This document shows, piece by piece, positions 17,326 to 25,706 of a DNA stretch of 64,000 nt; the stretch's first letter is position 1, and the number at the start of each line of letters is the position of its first letter. The notes under the pieces are model-generated. The model was not told the DNA's origin. It saw only the letters and a list, made by a program, of their open reading frames with translations, and did not search any database. The position numbers were made by a program, and so were the translations under genes. This stretch comes from Hyphomicrobiaceae bacterium (lineage in GTDB: Bacteria > Pseudomonadota > Alphaproteobacteria > Rhizobiales > Hyphomicrobiaceae), in assembly GCA_041397645.1 (NCBI GenBank), contig JAWKWE010000004.1, forward strand, positions 2,170,001 through 2,234,000, read 5' to 3'.

Positions 17326-17892
17326 TCAGTCGATGCAGTCATAGTAGCGATACTTCCATTTTGGATTGCCGGTCTGGAGCCACTTGCGCCACAGCCAGGC
17401 GCAGCTTCCGCCGTAGTAGTAGTTATCCATGGAGTAGTAAGGGAGCGCATAACCGTAGCCGTAGTAACGGTAGTGCGGATACCTGCCGCGATAGTGACCG
17501 CCGTTATGCGGGCCGCCTTTGCCACTCCACTTGCCACCGTTCCAATGCTTGCCGCCTGAACTCATTCCACCGGGGCCCGGTTTGAAAGAGGGTGAGGGCC
17601 CACGCGGCCCGGAGAAGCGCGGGCCTCCGCCGCCTCCTGGAGGCGCGCCATGAAACGCGCGCGGACCACCGCCGCCGCCCATGTGCGGACCGCCGCCACC
17701 TCCCATGTGTGGCCCGCCGCCGCCCATACGTGGACCACCGCCACCACCCATGTTCGGGCCACCGCCACCCATCCGCGGGCCGCCGGCCATAGACGGGCCA
17801 TGCGCGTTCGCCGCGCCGGCCGATTGCGAAAGGGGCAGCGCCAGCCCGAGCGCGAGAAGCGCAGCTGCCGATGCCCTCCAAAACAGGTTCAT
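17326..17892 (-). CDS. Secreted Gly/Met/Pro-repeat protein of unknown function
   Basis: From ATG 17892, with GGAGGT 5 bases upstream, the product has 188 residues. It starts with a clear signal peptide (WRASAAALLALGLALPLSQSAGAA). Residues about 30-80 are repeats of the form GGPxMGGGG. A basic Gly/His region follows, then a Tyr-rich tail with CAWLWRKWLQTG and a second Cys in YYDCID, which may form a disulfide. Similar tails are common in secreted hypothetical proteins of Rhizobiales. The product is likely extracytoplasmic; His and Met richness could allow metal binding, which is speculation. It converges with arsH. Confidence 0.78.
   Translation of the reverse strand: MNLFWRASAAALLALGLALPLSQSAGAANAHGPSMAGGPRMGGGGPNMGGGGGPRMGGGGPHMGGGGGPHMGGGGGPRAFHGAPPGGGGGPRFSGPRGPSPSFKPGPGGMSSGGKHWNGGKWSGKGGPHNGGHYRGRYPHYRYYGYGYALPYYSMDNYYYGGSCAWLWRKWLQTGNPKWKYRYYDCID
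17640..17790 (-). repeat. GGPxMGGGG coding repeat
   Basis: Inside the Gly-rich gene, about five imperfect copies of a 24-30 base unit encode GGPRM, GGPNM, GGPHM and similar blocks. The G/C-only character gives many spurious open frames on the other strand. Confidence 0.7.
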
Positions 17893-18073
17893 TGCGACCT
17901 CCATAACATTGCCGTCACCTACACCCGGCGCGACTTCGTTTGAGATATGGGAATTGCGCGGGAGAATTTTCAGATCCTGCGCAATTGTCGCAAGTGCAGC
18001 TGAGCGCACGCTGAAACGGCGCTGAAATCGAGCCAGGAATTTTGGCTCATAACCGTCGCGGATCAGAGAAGTC

Positions 18074-18253
18074 CTAGTGTGGCTTCAGCACGCGGTGAAC
18101 GACCGGGCTCAGAAGCGCACTGTTCTGCGCATAGGCGTTGAAGCTATCTCGCGCACTCGCCAGCAGGCCGGAATGCGTCGGCACTGCTGCCAACATCGCC
18201 AGGGTCGAGATAAGGCTGAACGCAAGATTGATCAGCAACGACCTGCGGAACAT
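18074..18253 (-). CDS. 59-residue membrane-anchored or secreted small protein
   Basis: The frame runs from ATG 18253 to TAG at 18074-18076. GGAG lies 6 bases upstream of the ATG. The product starts MFRRSLLINLAFSLISTL, a basic start plus a hydrophobic helix of about 19 residues, then a polar tail ending HRVLKPH. It could be a signal peptide or a single membrane anchor. I know no family. It stands alone between the Gly-rich gene and the acyltransferase gene on the same strand. Confidence 0.5.
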   Translation of the reverse strand: MFRRSLLINLAFSLISTLAMLAAVPTHSGLLASARDSFNAYAQNSALLSPVVHRVLKPH

Positions 18254-18365
18254 TTACAACTCCAACACCGACCTTCACACATTTTTAATCAATGCACGAG
18301 CACGCGGCGGCTCGCAAGACGCTCGCGTTCAGAAATCGGAGGATGCGGCGGAAAACATCAAAAAG

Positions 18366-19547
18366 TTAACGACTAGCCAGGATGCGCTGAGCAAACGGCA
18401 CGCGCATGTTGGCTAACCACGAGAGCCACCCGCCCAGCATAGCCGCTAGCGGTTTCCTGGCTTCAAGCGAGGGACGCTCAACCACCAGCCAAGAGATCAT
18501 CGCGACAGGCAGCGTCAGCGCTGTGGCGAACACGATCAATGCGGCGGGACCAGCTTCAGGAAAACTGCCGATCAACACCTGCTGGATAGGGCAAGCGTAA
18601 ATGTAGACGCCGAACGAAACGTCATAGCGGTTAGCGAGCGACCTCATGCGGCCAGCGGGAAGACTTGCGACGTAAAGCGTGGCGTAGCCGAGGAAGCCGG
18701 CGGTGGCCAGCACGCCAAACCGCGTTCCGATAGCGCTCACGAACAGCACAAAGAGTGCAACGCAGACGCCGCCATGAACGAAGAGCGCAGAGCGCATCAG
18801 ATAGGCGAGCGTACCGGCGAAGAAAAAGACCGAAAAATAGCGGATATTGTCGGCTGCGGTGTAGGCGTCGGCCGATTTGGTAGGTTCTATGAAGACGACG
18901 GCAACGCCAAGCGCCAAGGCTGCGGCCGCGTATTTTCTCCACTCCGGCTTGAACAACCCTACGCAGCCCAAAGCTGCCAGCCCGCCGTAGCAAAGCACTT
19001 CGTACTTCAAGGTCCACAAGGACATGTTGACGAGACCTGGCGCCGGGGCCGTCTCGAACACGCCGGGAAGCGTCGCCGAGCCGGTCGACAGCGATACCGT
19101 CTTGATCACGTATGCAAGCGTCTCGGAATGGGTGAAATAGGCAAAGATCGGCAGACTGGTTACCGCCGGCCCGATGAAGACCACCGTCACGAAGACGCAG
19201 ATGAGAAGGCCCGGAAAGATCCGCAGGACGCGGGCCAGCACGAAGTCGAGCAGACTTCGGCTGCGATCGAAACTTTGGGCGACGAGGATGCCGCTGAGGA
19301 AGAAAAAGACCTGGACCGCGTGCTCGCCGAGCGAATGTCCAGTCCAGCTGACCAACGGCTCGGCGGCCGTCGTTCCAGCATAAAGAAAGAATCCATGGGA
19401 GATGAGCACGGCGAGCGCCATCGCGAGGCGGACGAGGCCGAAATTGTTTGCCTCCGGAGCGAGGATATCAGCAAGCCGTGTAGCCGCGCGCCTGTTGGCT
19501 GAGGCGTTAACTGTGTGTTCCAAATTGCTATGAACAGGGTTCGACAT
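18366..19547 (-). CDS. Acyltransferase 3 family membrane protein
   Basis: From ATG 19547 the protein has 393 residues with about ten membrane helices. Family marks are the early catalytic-His region LAVLISHGFFLY, the SLGEHAVQVFFFLSGILVAQSF segment, RVLRIFPGLLIC and the MSLWTLKYEVLCY motif. These match Acyl_transf_3 (OafA/NodX-like), which moves acetyl or other acyl groups onto exported sugars. The target glycan is not shown by neighbours. The frame is open to 19589, but the extra 14 residues are Cys/Arg-rich and I prefer MSNPVHSN as the start. Confidence 0.88.
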   Translation of the reverse strand: MSNPVHSNLEHTVNASANRRAATRLADILAPEANNFGLVRLAMALAVLISHGFFLYAGTTAAEPLVSWTGHSLGEHAVQVFFFLSGILVAQSFDRSRSLLDFVLARVLRIFPGLLICVFVTVVFIGPAVTSLPIFAYFTHSETLAYVIKTVSLSTGSATLPGVFETAPAPGLVNMSLWTLKYEVLCYGGLAALGCVGLFKPEWRKYAAAALALGVAVVFIEPTKSADAYTAADNIRYFSVFFFAGTLAYLMRSALFVHGGVCVALFVLFVSAIGTRFGVLATAGFLGYATLYVASLPAGRMRSLANRYDVSFGVYIYACPIQQVLIGSFPEAGPAALIVFATALTLPVAMISWLVVERPSLEARKPLAAMLGGWLSWLANMRVPFAQRILASR

Positions 19548-19649
19548 ACGACAAGCCCTGCAATTCATGCGCCACGTCAAACAATGCAAAACGGCCAGCC
19601 GTAAGGAGCTGGCCGTCCGACATTCACACTTCTTAACGCCTCGTCGTAA

Positions 19650-21422
19650 TCAGGCGTCGGCGGACTTGGGCGATTTGAATTTCTGCCGCTCGGCTTCCAG
19701 AGCCGCGGCCTGCGAGGCCCAGCTGGCCCCAATCCAATCATCGGTTCCAAACAGCCAGTACCAGAAGCGATTGCGGCGATGATAACGCTCGATCATCATC
19801 TTGTTCATGGTGTCCATATGGGCGGACAGCGCATTGAGCGTCTCGATCGGGCGTTCGTTGTCGCGGTCGAGATTGGTGAGGCGGTTTGAAATTACCGACA
19901 GATCGCCGGCCGCGTCCGTTCGCCACTGATCAATGGAACCGGCAAGCGTGTGCTGGTTCTGGTTGAGCTTCATGAGGGCTTCGTGCACCTCTCCAAGATC
20001 ACGCGCATAGGCTTCGTGCTTGGTGGCGGCCGTCTCAATCTCGGCCGCAAGCGCACGCTCCACCGCGCCCATGCGCTCAGCCACCTTCGTCAGTAAGTCA
20101 CTCAGGCTGGCCTGCTGTGCTTGCGCTGATCCCACAACAGCCGATACGCGCTCCACCACCGGCTGCATGAGCGCGTTGATCATTTCACCGCGTTGATGCT
20201 CGAAATTGCCAAGCAGGCTTTCCAACCGGCTCAGGCCGCCTGAATTTGCATTCACGGCGCGCGCCACTTCAGCTTCGAGGGAGCGCAGGCGCTCTTCCAG
20301 GCGACTGACACCCTCCTCGCCACCCTTTCCGGCCCCGCCAGACAGCACCGCTTCCTCGATGATGTCGAGCCGGTTGGCGATGGGCTTGAGATCGACGACG
20401 GCGCGCAAGCGGTCCATAAGATCAGCGGGAACAGCCCCGCCTAAGGGCCTCTCGCGCACGGCAGATTCGATCGCCTGCAGCCGTTCCGACAAGGTTGCCC
20501 AGGAACGCGCTATACCATCGAGCTTTTGTTCGAGCGCAGTTTCCAAAATCAAAAGTTGCTCTTGAAGAGCCTCGCTATGAGGCGCCTGGCCCTGGTTCAC
20601 GGCTTGCTCCAATGTGCCCAAGCGATCGACCAACGTTGTTTGAAGGCGTCCCTGGTCAGAACGCTGCGCCTGAGTTTCTTTGCTCAAATCCTTCAGCAGC
20701 CCCGACATGATCTGGCGCTCGCTCGAAATGTCGGAGCTCAACGCGCGAACCATCTGCTCGAGCGCATCAAGTCGAGAGTTCTGAATGCTGTCGGTTGGCG
20801 TGCCTGTCAGATCGACGCGATAGCTGCGGGCGGGCTCAGACGACATGCGCTGCATGTCCGTCTGCTTCGGTGCCGTGACGTAACGTGGTTCGGTCACGTA
20901 GCGCGTTGCCGGCGGCAGCGGCTCGGGCGCTTCGCGGATCGTGCGTACTGTATGGCGCGACAGCAGCGATAAGCCGGGCAGATCATTGCGCTGATCGAAC
21001 AGAACGAACAAAAGGTCTTCGATGCTGGCAGGCGCGTTTCGGCGCGCAGCATTGGCAGCAGCGAGCCGCAGAACCTCAGCCAATTCGTCGGAGCGGCGGG
21101 GCGTCCCTTTGCCGTTGGGCAGCCCGACGGGAATTTCGCTCGCTATGATGGTTGCGCTTTCGCGGCGAAGTGCGGCCACCCGCACTCCCCGCGCCTCAAG
21201 GGCTTCGGCGGCCGCCTCTATGCGCGTCAGGGCATTGAGCAAATGTTCCAGCCGCACCTCACCGGCACGATGCGCAAGCGCGATGTCAAACGCATGATTG
21301 CTGCAAGCCAGCACCGTGTCGTCTACCCAGATCGGACCAGAGCGCGCGCCCATCGCCCCTACGTCGCCGGTGCCCAGCGTTTGCGGTGTACGCAGATCCA
21401 GATCTTCACCCCGATAAGTCAT
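19650..21422 (-). CDS. Clp_N-like domain plus long coiled coil, unknown function
   Basis: From ATG 21422 the protein has 590 residues. Residues about 35-150 resemble the double Clp N-terminal repeat (VRLEHLLNALTRIEAAAEAL, later ASIEDLLFVLFDQRNDLPGL), but there is no AAA+ ATPase domain and no Walker motif. Residues about 210-545 are long coiled-coil segments (SRLDALEQMVRAL, EALQEQLLILETALEQKL and similar). A Trp-rich patch (RFWYWLFGTDDWIGASW) near the C-terminus may touch membrane. It might act as a stand-alone adaptor or scaffold; this is inference. The start is supported by GAGGAG about 11 bases upstream. Confidence 0.65.
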   Translation of the reverse strand: MTYRGEDLDLRTPQTLGTGDVGAMGARSGPIWVDDTVLACSNHAFDIALAHRAGEVRLEHLLNALTRIEAAAEALEARGVRVAALRRESATIIASEIPVGLPNGKGTPRRSDELAEVLRLAAANAARRNAPASIEDLLFVLFDQRNDLPGLSLLSRHTVRTIREAPEPLPPATRYVTEPRYVTAPKQTDMQRMSSEPARSYRVDLTGTPTDSIQNSRLDALEQMVRALSSDISSERQIMSGLLKDLSKETQAQRSDQGRLQTTLVDRLGTLEQAVNQGQAPHSEALQEQLLILETALEQKLDGIARSWATLSERLQAIESAVRERPLGGAVPADLMDRLRAVVDLKPIANRLDIIEEAVLSGGAGKGGEEGVSRLEERLRSLEAEVARAVNANSGGLSRLESLLGNFEHQRGEMINALMQPVVERVSAVVGSAQAQQASLSDLLTKVAERMGAVERALAAEIETAATKHEAYARDLGEVHEALMKLNQNQHTLAGSIDQWRTDAAGDLSVISNRLTNLDRDNERPIETLNALSAHMDTMNKMMIERYHRRNRFWYWLFGTDDWIGASWASQAAALEAERQKFKSPKSADA

Positions 21423-21739
21423 CGTGTACTCGTCTCCTCGTGACGCGCGACCGCCAACTCCAAGCCACAGACGGTGGCCAGACCACATTCGCCCAGTGCT
21501 CCTCTACATCGCCCATCCCGCATGAGGGAGCGTCAGACGGCAAGCACCTATTTCCCAGACCCACGTCACGGGTTTTAGGAACTGATAACGGCAAGCTGTT
21601 GACTATCCCACATTATCTGCGAATGAACCGGGCCGCGAGGGGGCGCGCTGCTTTGGCTCGCAACTTGGTCAACGCCAAAACAGCCAACCTTTCCAGTTGC
21701 TTATGCTTAGCGGCCGCGCCTACGCACGATGCGATCTGC
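21423..21739. other. Gene-free gap
   Basis: These 317 bases lie between the start of the coiled-coil gene and the end of the SRAP gene, both on the minus strand. Open frames here are short and lack ribosome sites. I see no RNA gene or clear terminator in it. The promoter of the coiled-coil gene should lie here. Confidence 0.4.
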
Positions 21740-22420
21740 TCAAAGCAGCGTGGTGCGTACCGGTGTCTGCAGCCCCGCACCCTCATTGCGCGGATTATTG
21801 ACCCGTCGGTCCACCTCGATGTGATCCATCAGCCCCTCCGGTGGGGGCTTGAGAATATCACGCACAAAATCGGCCGTTCCCGGCTTGCAATCGAGCCAGC
21901 GATCGAAGTCCTCGGGCGCAATAATGATCGGCATCCGATCGTGGAGCGCACTCATGTCAGCGTTGGCGCCCGTCGTCAGTATGGCCATGGTCTCGATCTC
22001 GCTGCCGTCGGCGCCTAGCCAATGTTCCCAAAGACCCGCAAACGCAAAGGGCTCGCGATCCCTACGGCGAATGAGATGAGGTTGCTTGTCGCCGCGCGTT
22101 CCGGTCCATTCGTAGAAGCCGTCGGCGGGCACGAGGCATCGACGATGCCTCATAGGTCCCCGAAAAGACGGTTTATCGATCGCCGTTTCGGAGCGCGCGT
22201 TGATGAGGGTCGAAAATTCCCGAGGATCCTTCACCCAGGACGGAATGAGCCCCCAACGTACCAGAACCAACTCCCGCCCACCCCGTTCTGCGTTACGAAC
22301 GATCAAGACCGGATCAGTCGGAGCGATGTTATAACGCGGTGGAAATCCGTGCTCGATAGGGACGGCGAACAACTTGCCTATGGCCTCAGGGGGCGCGGTG
22401 AGACTATAACGCGAGCACAT
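21740..22420 (-). CDS. yedK: SRAP / YedK (HMCES-like) abasic-site DNA-protein crosslinking protein
   Basis: The 226-residue protein begins MCSRYSLT, so Cys2 becomes the catalytic N-terminal residue after Met removal. It also has PRYNIAPTD, LVRWGLIPSWVKDP, INARSETA, RRCLVPADGFYEW and the conserved His in ALHDRMPII. SRAP proteins crosslink to abasic sites in single-stranded DNA and shield them. Length is usual for the family. It stands alone on the minus strand and diverges from a secreted-protein gene. No LexA-like box was recognised upstream. Confidence 0.95.
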   Translation of the reverse strand: MCSRYSLTAPPEAIGKLFAVPIEHGFPPRYNIAPTDPVLIVRNAERGGRELVLVRWGLIPSWVKDPREFSTLINARSETAIDKPSFRGPMRHRRCLVPADGFYEWTGTRGDKQPHLIRRRDREPFAFAGLWEHWLGADGSEIETMAILTTGANADMSALHDRMPIIIAPEDFDRWLDCKPGTADFVRDILKPPPEGLMDHIEVDRRVNNPRNEGAGLQTPVRTTLL

Positions 22421-22607
22421 TCGTCTTGAACCTTTGGTGGATACCCGAAAGTTGCGTGATCACTAGGGTCTATATAGGCGGCGTCCGGTATTTTCGATGT
22501 GTCCTGGCAGGCTTGTGCCCCGTGATTGCCGGAAAAGGCATCTAACGGGTACGCCATCAAAGACCTGCAAGCGCAAACACAGCTTGATCCACGACGGGAA
22601 CTTCCAG

Positions 22608-23000
22608 ATGCGCCGCCCACGGACTGGACTGATATCAACCATTATCGCCGCTAGCCTCATCTGGGCAACCACGCCGGGAGTTATCGCGGCGCAACAGGCC
22701 AAACCCTACGACGATAAGCTAATGCGTCTGTCGGAAATTCTGGGCGCCATCCACTATTTGCGGGAGTTGTGCGGTGCCAATGAGGGGCAGTATTGGCGCG
22801 ACCGGATGCGAGAGCTGATGGATGCCGAGGGATCGACCACGCTGCGCAAGGCGCGGCTCACGCGCGCCTTCAACCAGGGGTATCGTAGCTACAGTCGCAC
22901 CTATAACACCTGTTCGCCTTCGGCGCAGACAGCCGTTACCCGCTTCATCAGCGAAGGCGCCGAACTCTCAGACGGATTGATCAAGAGTTTTCCGCAATAA
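22608..23000 (+). CDS. TIGR02301-like secreted protein
   Basis: From ATG 22608 the protein has 130 residues: a basic start, a signal peptide (STIIAASLIWATTPGVIAAQ), then YDDKLMRLSEILGAIHYLR and ELCGANEGQYWRDRMRELM, with a second Cys in YNTCSPSAQ. This matches a family of unknown function (TIGR02301) found in Rhizobiales. The two Cys may form a periplasmic disulfide. The reading frame extends back to 22497, but the extra 37 residues look non-coding and lack a ribosome site. Confidence 0.8.
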   Translation: MRRPRTGLISTIIAASLIWATTPGVIAAQQAKPYDDKLMRLSEILGAIHYLRELCGANEGQYWRDRMRELMDAEGSTTLRKARLTRAFNQGYRSYSRTYNTCSPSAQTAVTRFISEGAELSDGLIKSFPQ

Positions 23001-23236
23001 AGCGCGTGGCAGAGGACGCGGCAGAATTCCCAATGGGCGAGTGCGTGGCGGGTAGTTTACTGTGAATTGTTGTCGGGGTCACCTTTCGCCCTGGCGCATG
23101 CTAGTTCAAACAGAAAGGGAGGCAACGTCATCTGAGCGACGTAATTTCCAAACACGAGCAGGCAGGGGCCAGCCGGGGGAAATGACGGAAGGACAGGATG
23201 ATGAGTGTGTGGTGTTATTCTGGTTGGGGGGAAGCA

Positions 23237-23482
23237 ATGTATTCTTTTGAAGATTTGGAAGTGGACAATCCTTCTCTCAAGGCCTTGGACCTCATTCTTG
23301 CAGCTTGGGACGAAGGCGCCGATACCGGCGTCGCACCCGAGCAGATGGCTTATGCCGCGCTCTTCACTGCCTTGACGGATCTCGTTTCGATGTATGGTGA
23401 AGATGCCGTCGTCAAGCTGACCCGTGGCCTGGAACAGCGCATCGACTCCGGTGAGTTCACCTTGAAGCGGCGCCACCAATAA
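23237..23482 (+). CDS. 81-residue acidic helical protein of unknown function
   Basis: The ATG at 23237 follows a GGGGGGA run (ribosome site) by 6 bases. The product MYSFEDLEVDNPSLKALDL onward is acidic and predicted helical, with no signal peptide or membrane segment. I do not recognise the family. A frame open from 23198 would add 13 residues and is less likely. It converges with the LysE-type gene, and its last codons are part of a short tandem duplication. Confidence 0.65.
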   Translation: MYSFEDLEVDNPSLKALDLILAAWDEGADTGVAPEQMAYAALFTALTDLVSMYGEDAVVKLTRGLEQRIDSGEFTLKRRHQ

Positions 23483-23496
23483 GCCGCCACCAATAA
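23471..23496. repeat. Tandem 14-bp duplication spanning a stop codon
   Basis: CGCCACCAATAA occurs at 23471-23482 and again at 23485-23496. The first copy holds the stop codon of the 81-residue gene, and the second copy repeats it just downstream in another frame. Confidence 0.7.
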
Positions 23497-23527
23497 TAAG
23501 AACAGCGGCGGCCGATCTCCGACACTA

Positions 23528-24193
23528 TTAGAAGTGGCCGCCCTTCCAGACGACTTCAGCCAGCAACAATCCGCCAAAGATCGCCAGTAGAATTCCGGCG
23601 ACACGATTGATCGTGCCCAGTCGCGTCGCGTCGATGCGGTGGCGATGGCGGCTGATCAGGTTAGATAGCCCAACCCACCAGAGCAGGCTGCCGGTCATGA
23701 TGGCCGCCACCATGAGCAGCACGTCGACGGTCGAATGCACCTCAACAAATGTCGAGACGCCGCCGAAAATTGCGATCAAGCCAAGTACAGCGCCGGGGTT
23801 GGTAATGGTGAGAAAGAACGTCTGCGGTATGTCCCATACGAAATCGCGCAGACTTGTTTCATGCTCATGCACGGGAGCAACCGCGATGCGCGGTGTCGCG
23901 TAATAGAGCTTAGCTCCAAATGCCATGAGCGCCAGCCCGCCCACGACCTGTATCACGGCACGATAGTTCTCAACCGCAGCTGAGATCGCACCCACACCCA
24001 TGCCGGCTGACAACGCAATCAATCCGTCTCCGAGCATCGAGCCAAGACCGGCGGCAATGCCGCCCCAAAAGCCGCGTTCGATTGCGCGCTGAACGCACAA
24101 GACGTTGACCGGACCAACAGGGGCGGCGACCAAGACGCCAATGAACAATCCCACTGGAATGATGAAGGGATTGGGAATGTAGTCCATGATCAC
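23528..24193 (-). CDS. LysE/RhtB-family amino-acid exporter
   Basis: The 221-residue protein has six hydrophobic helices and the family start GVLVAAPVGPVNVLCVQRA, followed by GLGSMLGDGLIAL and FFLTITNPGAVLGLIAIFGG. LysE/RhtB proteins export amino acids or related metabolites across the inner membrane. Substrate unknown. The frame begins with GTG at 24193; an in-frame ATG at 24187 is possible, but a GGTGGAA upstream fits the GTG better. The gene is alone and converges with the 81-residue gene. Confidence 0.88.
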   Translation of the reverse strand: MIMDYIPNPFIIPVGLFIGVLVAAPVGPVNVLCVQRAIERGFWGGIAAGLGSMLGDGLIALSAGMGVGAISAAVENYRAVIQVVGGLALMAFGAKLYYATPRIAVAPVHEHETSLRDFVWDIPQTFFLTITNPGAVLGLIAIFGGVSTFVEVHSTVDVLLMVAAIMTGSLLWWVGLSNLISRHRHRIDATRLGTINRVAGILLAIFGGLLLAEVVWKGGHF

Positions 24194-24701
24194 GCGATTA
24201 GTTCCACCCGCATTGGCCCCGCCCGCCTACTGCCCGAGCCTCATTCCATGGGCTTTTCGTGCAGCACCATCCGATAAGAAAAATCGCCCGTTTGGCGAAT
24301 CCTTCCCTGCTCTAGTGGTAGTTGGCCGCCGATGTCTTGTCCAATGCGCAGGGGAGCGTCTAATCGTTGGGTTCAACACGAGCCGAGGGCATGCCCAAGA
24401 AATGGGCGGCGGCGTCGTTAGCTGCAAGCAGAGCCAAAATAGCGCAGGGACACGGCGTCACCGGAAATCGGCCACCTATCGCCTGTCCTTTCGATTGGCA
24501 TAAGCTTTTGGCGAACCCTCTATTTCCGTCTCCCGGGATCTCGTAGGGGAGGGAGGAAATTGCCGAGCTTTGGCCAGGCTAACCTCCCCAGAAACAAACA
24601 GTTGTGGCGCCTCAAACGAATACCGGTCTGGCCAGCGGCGCAGGACTGTTGTTAAGTGCGGAGGTTCTTCACAGTTTGAGTTAATCTAGGAACCTAGGAT
24701 C
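24194..24701. other. 508-bp gap with no supported gene
   Basis: The gap lies between divergent genes (LysE-type to the left, L,D-transpeptidase to the right). Frames on either strand are short, biased in composition and lack ribosome sites. CTAGG-AA-CCTAG (about 24686-24697), just before the transpeptidase ATG, is a small inverted repeat. Nothing else was recognised. Its length for an intergenic region here is unusual. Confidence 0.4.
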
Positions 24702-25406
24702 ATGAAGAGATTATCGCTTGTCGTCGCCGCCGTGGCCATTGTTGGCGCGTCGGGCAATGCCAGTGCGAACGAGGGCTTCTACGACCAGTACGGGTATCAG
24801 ACGCCCAACAAGTACACTCGTGCGGCCCCTCCCCCGAAAGCCAAGGCCAGCGAGGCCTTCAGCTTCGAGTTCAAGAAAAAACAAGCGGCGGCTCTCTCCG
24901 GCGATGGAGAAAAGAGCGGTGGCGGGCGTCCCAAGATTTCGCCCATCACACCCCCCAAAGTCAGCTTCCATGGATACGGCGCCGGTCAGATCATCATCGA
25001 CCAGTCGTCGCGCAAGCTTTACTACACGGTTTCCTCATCGAAGGCTTATGTCTATCCGATCGCCGTCGGCAAGCAGGGCTTCAAGTGGACGGGAACCGAG
25101 AAGATCTCCAAGAAGGTCGATTGGCCGGATTGGCGTCCGCCGGCTGAAATGCGCGAGCGCAAGCCCAACCTGCCTGTATCCATGGCGGGCGGTGTCTACA
25201 ATCCACTCGGTGCCAAGGCGCTTTATCTGGGCAACACGCTATATCGCATTCACGGCACCAACGATCCTAAGAGCATTGGCACAGCCGCGTCGTCAGGCTG
25301 CATCCGGATGTACAACGGCCACGTTGTGCACTTGGCCAGCCTTGCAGGCGTCGGCACCACCGTGCATGTCGTGAGCAAGCTGCCCAAGGCAATCGCCTCC
25401 AACTAA
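24702..25406 (+). CDS. L,D-transpeptidase (YkuD domain)
   Basis: The 234-residue protein has a signal peptide (LSLVVAAVAIVGASGNASA), a linker rich in Pro/Lys/Ala (about residues 30-85), and a YkuD domain with IIIDQSSRKLYYT at its start. The catalytic motif is YRIHGTNDP followed by SSGCIRM, which holds the catalytic His and Cys. It should form or edit 3-3 crosslinks in peptidoglycan, or attach proteins to it, in the periplasm. Alphaproteobacteria carry many copies. The ATG at 24702 directly follows a purine-rich AGGATC. Confidence 0.93.
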   Translation: MKRLSLVVAAVAIVGASGNASANEGFYDQYGYQTPNKYTRAAPPPKAKASEAFSFEFKKKQAAALSGDGEKSGGGRPKISPITPPKVSFHGYGAGQIIIDQSSRKLYYTVSSSKAYVYPIAVGKQGFKWTGTEKISKKVDWPDWRPPAEMRERKPNLPVSMAGGVYNPLGAKALYLGNTLYRIHGTNDPKSIGTAASSGCIRMYNGHVVHLASLAGVGTTVHVVSKLPKAIASN

Positions 25407-25428
25407 GGCGATCAACGATCGGTGCTTC

Positions 25429-25680
25429 TTAGACCAGCATCCAATACAGCAGATCATGAAGTGGAGACGGCCCTGGCATCAGATTGATGCCCAGGGCCGA
25501 TTTCGTCAGATACAACGCGGCAATGCCGACGCTCATGATCGCCGACGCGGGAACCGCCAACAGGAATGCCTGTCCCCAGGTCAGATTGTTTTCAGCAAAA
25601 AGAGCATTGCGATAGGCGGTGGCGAACATGTCGATTTCCGGCACGATTGTTAAGGTTTGCCGGAGAAATGCAGCGCCCAT
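25429..25680 (-). CDS. Small two-helix membrane protein, unknown
   Basis: The frame gives 83 residues with two hydrophobic segments (QAFLLAVPASAIMSVGIAALYL and a C-terminal LHDLLYWMLV). An internal ATG at 25629 (MFATAYRN, with GGAA upstream) would give 66 residues, and the sequence alone does not decide. It ends at the window position where the transpeptidase gene also ends, and sits 26 bp upstream of the pyrC stop on the same strand. No family recognised. Confidence 0.55.
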   Translation of the reverse strand: MGAAFLRQTLTIVPEIDMFATAYRNALFAENNLTWGQAFLLAVPASAIMSVGIAALYLTKSALGINLMPGPSPLHDLLYWMLV

Positions 25681-25706
25681 GCCAGGACCATTAACGTGCT
25701 TCAGCG

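Noticed and set aside
17504..17881. Arg-rich frames over the Gly-rich gene
   Set aside because: These come from the G/C-only repeat read in other frames; the real frame has a ribosome site and a signal peptide.
24186..24503. 105-codon frame in the LysE/transpeptidase gap
   Set aside because: It starts on the other strand inside the LysE-type gene start, has no ribosome site and shows a composition unlike the neighbouring genes.
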